From assembly GCF_030272615.1 (NCBI RefSeq), contig NC_081406.1:211084997-211148996 (forward strand): a stretch of 64,000 nt of DNA. Reading direction: 5' to 3'. Under the pieces are notes generated by a model. The model saw nothing but the letters and a program-made list of their open reading frames with translations, was not told the origin of the DNA and did no database searches. This document shows, piece by piece, positions 58,433-64,000 of the stretch. A program made the translations under genes and the position numbers. Position 1 is the first letter of the stretch; every line of letters starts with the position of its first letter. The DNA is from Cryptomeria japonica (Eukaryota > Streptophyta > Pinopsida > Cupressales > Cupressaceae).

Positions 58433-60234
58433 TGTAACGCTCCGAAGGGATTAAACTAGAACACTTGAAAAAAGTGTAAATATTTTTTTTTTAAAACTTT
58501 AATAAGTTAAATGATGCATTAAGTTAACATTAAATTTAAATTAAACAATGGAAGACTTAAATTAACTTCTAAAGGGTTTCCCAACATGGTTTACATGATT
58601 TAACTAAACATTTCTTAATGTTAATTAACCCAATTAAGATGATTTAATCATAAAAACATAATTACACTTAAACAATGATTAATTCATTCAATTGTATGAG
58701 ATATCATTAACATGCCTAAGTTCCATTCTTGATGATTCTTTCCTTTACATTCCATCAGAGATACTAATAAAAGATATACAATTAGCCATTTAATTTTCAT
58801 CCATACATTTCTTTTGCATCACATGATTGAAATAATATTACAATGCACTAAATCACTAAGTCTCATAAGATCACATAATGTTTATGTTACAATTACATCT
58901 TGCCATGACGACATACATAACAAATAATACAACTGACCATATAAGGTCCAAGATATACAAATAATGATCCAAGATGACAAATAGGATCCAACTCGAAATA
59001 CAAGATGCTCGAATCCAAAGAGAAACTGGAGCACCTGTGAAGCTAACTCCCGCAAGAAGGAACAAACACACTCGGTGGAAAGTGGCACTACCACTCGACC
59101 ATGTGGCTCAAAAAGAACCACCTCACCGTGCTAGGAGATAGAAATAAGACCCACTAGCAACCTACAAGGTATGCACATATGGTCTAAACATGACATCAAG
59201 AATCTCACATAAAACACAAACTCACAACATGACTCCACAAAAAAACTCCAAGTGATACCAAAAAGGCTACACACTAGTGACCATAAGGGAAGAGTGTCAT
59301 CACATAGCTTGGAATGGTTATCCTGGCAGGCCTCCATAGGTCCCGACCCCCATCTTAGGTTATCCTGGTAACCTCTGTCAAACCCATGACCCCATCCAAG
59401 TCTCATGCAGACCCAAACAATCCTTTCGCGAGGACAAGGTTGTTGGTTTGCTATTCCAGGCCTTCCCATTGCATCCTGAGTTTGTACTAGCACTCAACCA
59501 TGAGCGGGGTACAATTATCTTAATTAATGTTTTAGCTACCCAAACCCCTAATATATTATTAGGTTGTCACTTACTTATCCAAATTTCAAGGGGTTATCCT
59601 GCTAACATCTTTGGGCGTGGCCCCCACTCGAAAGCCACTCTTCCTTATGCCACTAAAGAAAAATTCCCCAAAAGAACTCCAAAGCCAAAGTACCAAAACA
59701 AAGTTACACAAAGGAGTTCAAGACCACTGAGAAACACTTGGTCATACAAGCCCTTGCACATAGATCAAATCAACTGACAAAACACAGACTACTCTCAAGA
59801 CAAAACCAAAGGAAAAGACATTACGAAAAGTCTAATTCCATTAAAACTAAGGACTTGAAGTATAACTTAAATGCGGAGACAGTCAAAATTAAAAAAACAC
59901 CTTCGCTCAAACATAATAAACAATTTATTTTTCTCTCCTTCAATACACATTTGACCAAGTTTTCTAAGTTTCTACGTTTCCACAATAAATCCTTTATAAA
60001 CAATCATTTCACAAATACAGTTAAAATTTCAAATTAGTATTTTCCATATCCATTTAAATTTCCAAACCATCATAAACATATTTGAATCATATACATAATT
60101 ATATATATATAAACCAAATCTTAAATTTTGAAAAACTGATTTTTTTCCCCAAATTGAAAATACTACTTGCGTTATTATTTTTTAACACACACACACACAT
60201 ATACAAATTAAATAATATAAAAAAAACCGTATGC

Positions 60235-60425
60235 ATTTGTGCTGCCATGCAGCCCCTTTTGAAAGGGAAGGGCATGGGCATGTGGGGCCACGATGTGGTC
60301 CCTCACAACCCATGGTTGTGGGTGGCCACGACGTGGCTCCATAGCCATGACCCCCTCCTCATGGAGTGGGGAAGCCATGACCTCCCACCCATGAGGTCGT
60401 GGTGCCTACGACACCCCCCCCCAAA
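60235..60425. repeat. GC-rich island with CATGAC / CCACGACGTGG repeats
   Basis: Within very AT-rich DNA, about 190 bases are rich in GGCC, CCACGA(T/C)GTGG, CCATGACC and CCCATG(A/G)GG words arranged as direct and inverted repeats, ending in a C-run followed by an A-run. Confidence 0.6.
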
Positions 60426-61696
60426 AAAAATAAAATAAAATTATTTAAACATATTTTTATTAAACCAAAATCAAAAACCACATACAACATCAATAATTTT
60501 TTTTAAAAACATAACCCTGCCAAAATACAACTTTGAAAATATATATATATTTTTTATCAACAAATAAATAAACAACCCATCAACATTAATACAACATTTT
60601 TTTTTAAAACAGGGTTTTGTAAAAACATATACAGGGCATGTAATTTTTTTTTTCATTCCAGGAATTTCAAAACACAACCAAATTCCCAGGTTTGCCCAAA
60701 ATAAGAAAATTTTGGCAGCATAACCCCCCAATTTAAACAATGGAGATTTTTTTGATTTTTTTTAACAAACAGATAAACTAAAAGCACTAATTCAAATTCC
60801 TTCCAAACACAACTCATAAACCTTAGCTGAGAGTTGGATTCCAACTAAGATTTTGCAAAAATGAAAGATTTAAAATACCAACCCGGTAAGCTTTCCAGGA
60901 AGAGGAACTTTGAAGAAGAGCAAGCCTCCAACTAGATTCTTCAACCAACAGATTTTACAACCAGAACCAACACACACAGAGCTCGAGAATTTTTTTCTCC
61001 AAATGCAAGATGAGATAATTTGGAAGAACTTTTACATTATAAAGAATTTCCTTTCCACAAATATCTTTTAGGTCATATTTTAATTTTTTTAAAGCAAAAT
61101 TGAAAATAACTTTTCTTTTTAAAACAATGCATTTTCATTTTAATTTCAAATTTGAAATGAATACATTTCTTTTCAAAAATGAAAAACCAATTTAAACATT
61201 AACATTACCTAAAAGTAAAAATAACTTTATCTCTTTTCTTTTTAAACAATTGAAAAACATAATATAGCATTTCATTAATAAAATCAACAATTCGATTTTT
61301 AACTAATCAAATAAAATAATTGATAAATCTATTTAACCAGAAAAATACACTTAATCATTTATTTCTAATTTAATTTAATAAACACACTATTTATTAATTA
61401 TTAATATCCATATGGTATTAATAATTAATTACTTATTAAAAATCATAAGAAAGAATAATTTAATTTCAAGAATGCATAACATGCAATTCAATAAAACAAA
61501 GCAGAGACGCGACCCGCGTACCAACAAAAGGAAGGTTGACCGATGACTGACAATGCTCACTATCGACCAAGGCTAAGGGTGAAATTTAGGGCCTTAAGAC
61601 TATCTCCTCCACTTCCATCAGATTATTTAGGTACACTTAGACCTATGGAACCAAGTGAAGTCAGTACCTTGTACCTATAATTCTTGCATCACCAAA

Positions 61697-61750
61697 CCAT
61701 GCACACATGCATGCACGCACATGCGCGCGCGCGCACACACACACACACAT
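61697..61750. repeat. (CA)n/(CG)n microsatellite
   Basis: CACATGCATGCACGCACATG is followed by alternating GC and then (CA) repeats to about 61750. Confidence 0.9.
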
Positions 61751-62129
61751 ATTCAAACACGAAAAACACACCGATGAAGGAGAATCGTGACGTTCCCTGT
61801 CTCACCAAAGTGAGTGAAGGAAAATCATCTCCTCGCACCCCATACACTTTCAGACATACATGATGACATATACATAACACATCTCACACATAAAGTAAAT
61901 GTGTTAGTCCATGGTCATGTAATCCAATAAAATTAACATCTAACCACCAATAAGGAAATAATGCGTAAACAACATTCATTGAATCTCAAATTAAAGCATA
62001 AAACGATATAGCATAATATCTTAATAAAATGCCACCATATAATGTATCCACTAATATCCACTGAAAAAGTCAACCATAGTCAAAATAAGTATCTAAAAAG
62101 TTTGATCGAGGGAGGGGTACTACAAGGAG

Positions 62130-62500
62130 ACTTACCTTTTCGCCTACAACAAACAACAATCCAGACAATACTATTATTAGAAACATCATTGCAAGAGGGA
62201 TTAAGCGAGCAAATCCCCTTAGAGTGTTTGTTAGTACCTGGAGCAGATTGTTGTTACAAAACAACACTTGGAGCGGACTGTTGTTGTTCACTAGGAGCAA
62301 CAAGAGAAAAGACCTCAAGGCCAGAGGAGGCCATGCCAGTAGGAGAAGGATCTAGAGGGGTAGTAGAGGCCACAACAGTAGTAAGAGGCACAACCTCATC
62401 CCAAGAGGGGTAATCATTAGCATGAGAAGAGTCATCATGAGAATAGTCATCAAAATTAGAAGCATTGGCAGTCAAATGATCAACAACCGCATCTTTCCAC
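62130..62500 (-). pseudogene. Possible LINE ORF fragment (ORF1 C-terminus-like)
   Basis: The minus strand encodes a Ser/Thr/Pro/Asp-rich segment (DDYSHDDSSHANDYPSWDEV), one TAA near 62254, then SIVWIVVCCRRKGKSP. The ending 'W-V-V-RRKGKSP' recalls the end of plant L1 ORF1 nucleic-acid-binding proteins. It is interrupted at 62129 by the solo LTR. Confidence 0.4.
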
Positions 62501-63350
62501 CAAGTTGAAGAACATTATCTAGTCTATGTTAATCTGTGCTTAATGAATCACATTTACTTAATTAACGTAAGTTAGATATTAAAATAAATTTATTTTCTTT
62601 TAGTGTAACAAATTCTTGAAAAAAATCAATTGTATTGTATAGAAATTATACTTGATGAAACACGTTTACTTAAATTAATGTAAATTAAATATTAAGATAA
62701 ACTTGTTTTCTTTTAGCATACACATCTTTCGAAAAAATTCAATAGTATTTTATAGAAAATATGCAATCATATGACCATCATATTTAAAATTTGATAACAT
62801 CCAAACCTTTCTCTTTTGAAAAAACAAAAAAATATAAATAAAATATATATATAAAAAAAATAAAAAATTCTTGTACAATGATCACCTTAAAACATTTATT
62901 CTAAGATTAACATAAACCATAAAATTTCTAGTACTAATTTCGTTATGAATTTTCATAACCAAATTTTAAATATTGTTCGTGAAAACTTTTATATAAACGA
63001 CTTCTTCTCATACTTAATTTTAAGTGTGACTTTTATATAGACGACTTATTCCCTTGGGCAACCTTTTATGACCAGACTTTTCAATAAACAAAATATCATT
63101 GCGAATGTGTGCACTCCATCAAAACCTACCATACATTTATTGCATAATTACTAAGTTGATTATATATTGGAATTTGATTATAATTATTTAAGCTGATTAT
63201 ATATTGGAATTTATGCCATTAATGACACACCTAATAGAGGAATTTGAATACAATAACATGATGTTTATATACACCAAAGGGAAGTTATAGAAACTGAATT
63301 GGACTTTGGATGAAATATCACTCATATGTTTCACATTTTAAATATGGTTT
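62500..63350. other. No gene recognised; ~112-bp tandem duplication
   Basis: AT-rich. Two adjacent copies of a ~112-base unit start CTTAATGAATCAC (about 62539) and CTTGATGAAACAC (about 62651). Confidence 0.6.
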
Positions 63351-63354
63351 TTGT

Positions 63355-63825
63355 TTTTTTTTCAGTGTTTTATTCAAAGAAGTATGAGAAATTGTTAAAA
63401 AAATGTTATTTTATTAATATCTCAAATGAAAGGAGTATGAGAAAAATTGTCAAGAGAATGTAAGTCTATTAACAAGAAAAGACTAAGATTTTCTCTGGTG
63501 TTATATTGAAAGAAGCATAAGCAAAATTGCTAAGAGAATACTATTCTATTAACATGCAAAGACTATTATTTTCTTTGGTGTTATATTGAAAGAAGCATGA
63601 GCAAAATTGCTAAGAGAATACTATTCTATTAACATGCAAAGACTATTATTTCTTTTAGTGTTTTATTCAAAAGGGCATGAGGGAAATTACTAAGAAATGC
63701 CTCTCTATTAGCATGCAAAAATTGTGTTTTCTTTAATGTTTTATTCAAAAGAGTGTGATGAAAATTGCTAAGAGAATGCCACTCTATTATCATGCAAAGA
63801 CTATCATTAGAAAAGGATTTTGACA
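63355..63825. repeat. 80-bp tandem repeat array
   Basis: Units share TATTGAAAGAAGCATGAG, AAAATTGCTAAGAGAA, TATTAACATGCAAAGACTAT; the word TATTGAAAGAAG or TATTCAAAAG recurs at about 63503, 63583, 63663 and 63743. A longer variant repeats at 63790-63850 and 63940-64000 and may continue beyond the window. The short minus-strand frame at 63629-63853 is a repeat artefact. Confidence 0.85.
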
Positions 63826-64000
63826 TCATCATTTTATTGGTGTGTGGCCTCAAAGGATGTTAAAAGTCTAGTCTATCAAGGAAAACAAAATTTAGTATGA
63901 GGAAAATTTCTAAGAGAACGTCACTCTATCAACATGCAAAGACTATCATCAGTAATAAGGATTTTGATATTATCATCTGATTGGTGTGTGGCTTCAAAAG

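Larger units (their letters stand above)
58433..62124. repeat. Probable solo LTR of ~3.7 kb
   Basis: Begins TGTAACGCTCC and ends GGGGTACTACA, so the ends form the short inverted pair TGTA...TACA common in plant Gypsy LTRs. The flanking five bases are GGGAG (58428-58432) and AGGAG (62125-62129), a duplication with one mismatch. No protein-coding frame is supported inside. The strand is uncertain. The length is large for an LTR, so a cut-down element without genes is an alternative. Confidence 0.55.

Noticed and set aside
63355-64000. Possible CRISPR-like array because of regular 80-bp spacing
   Set aside because: Whole units repeat with substitutions and there are no constant-repeat/unique-spacer blocks; it is a plant tandem repeat.
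1-64000. tRNA, rRNA or organellar DNA
   Set aside because: I recognised no tRNA cloverleaf, rRNA segment or plastid/mitochondrial gene order; the tRNA-like words are primer binding sites.

Overview
The window looks like intergenic DNA of a large plant nuclear genome. I find no intact host gene. Almost everything is transposable elements inserted into each other, plus decayed pieces of host genes. Ty1/copia elements primed by initiator-Met tRNA, L1-type LINEs with a plant RNase H domain, a CACTA transposon, and fragments of plant clathrin heavy chain, DRM methyltransferase and a MOS14-like importin all point to a seed plant. The amount of old, diverged nesting suggests a gymnosperm (conifer or relative). 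That last step is inference; no species marker is visible.

Layout. 1-2127: Copia pol, minus strand, running off the left edge. 2128-3171: a lone LTR. 3172-7972: a plus-strand L1-type LINE with an unusual extra ORF after its RNase H. 7976-9074: a decayed minus-strand plant-specific accessory ORF. 9075-10229: an ATCGG-rich repeat array. 10230-17285: a rearranged clathrin heavy chain 3' end (pseudogene), split by a 4.9 kb insertion at 10387-15304 and followed by subterminal repeats and a CACTA terminus at 18401. 18402-20690: relics. 20691-27306: a complete LTR element without pol (CCTTT target duplication) carrying a gag-like zinc-knuckle ORF and a ~1050-codon ORF of unknown function. 28690-29480: a MOS14/transportin-SR-like pseudogene.

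32286-56928 is one minus-strand Copia element (ACATT target duplication) swollen to 24.6 kb by nesting. A CACTA transposon (34049-50367, AGT duplication) sits in its RNase H region. A second, plus-strand Copia element (37577-45188, AAAAAT duplication) sits inside that CACTA. A solo LTR (53187-54445, CCTTC duplication) sits in the protease/integrase region. 56934-62500 holds LINE 3' ends interrupted by a ~3.7 kb solo LTR. The right edge is AT-rich with an 80-bp tandem array.

The most notable object lies inside the CACTA element: a ~1.2 kb inverted duplication (47608-48801 and 48867-50064, 65-bp spacer) made from a captured fragment of a host DRM-type de novo DNA methyltransferase gene. Read-through transcription would give a long hairpin RNA matching DRM. 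A transposon could in principle use such a hairpin to dampen the host pathway that silences it. The capture and inverted arrangement are read directly from the sequence; the silencing role is hypothesis. A second CACTA end of the same family lies close to the clathrin pseudogene, so the family may have taken up more than one host gene.
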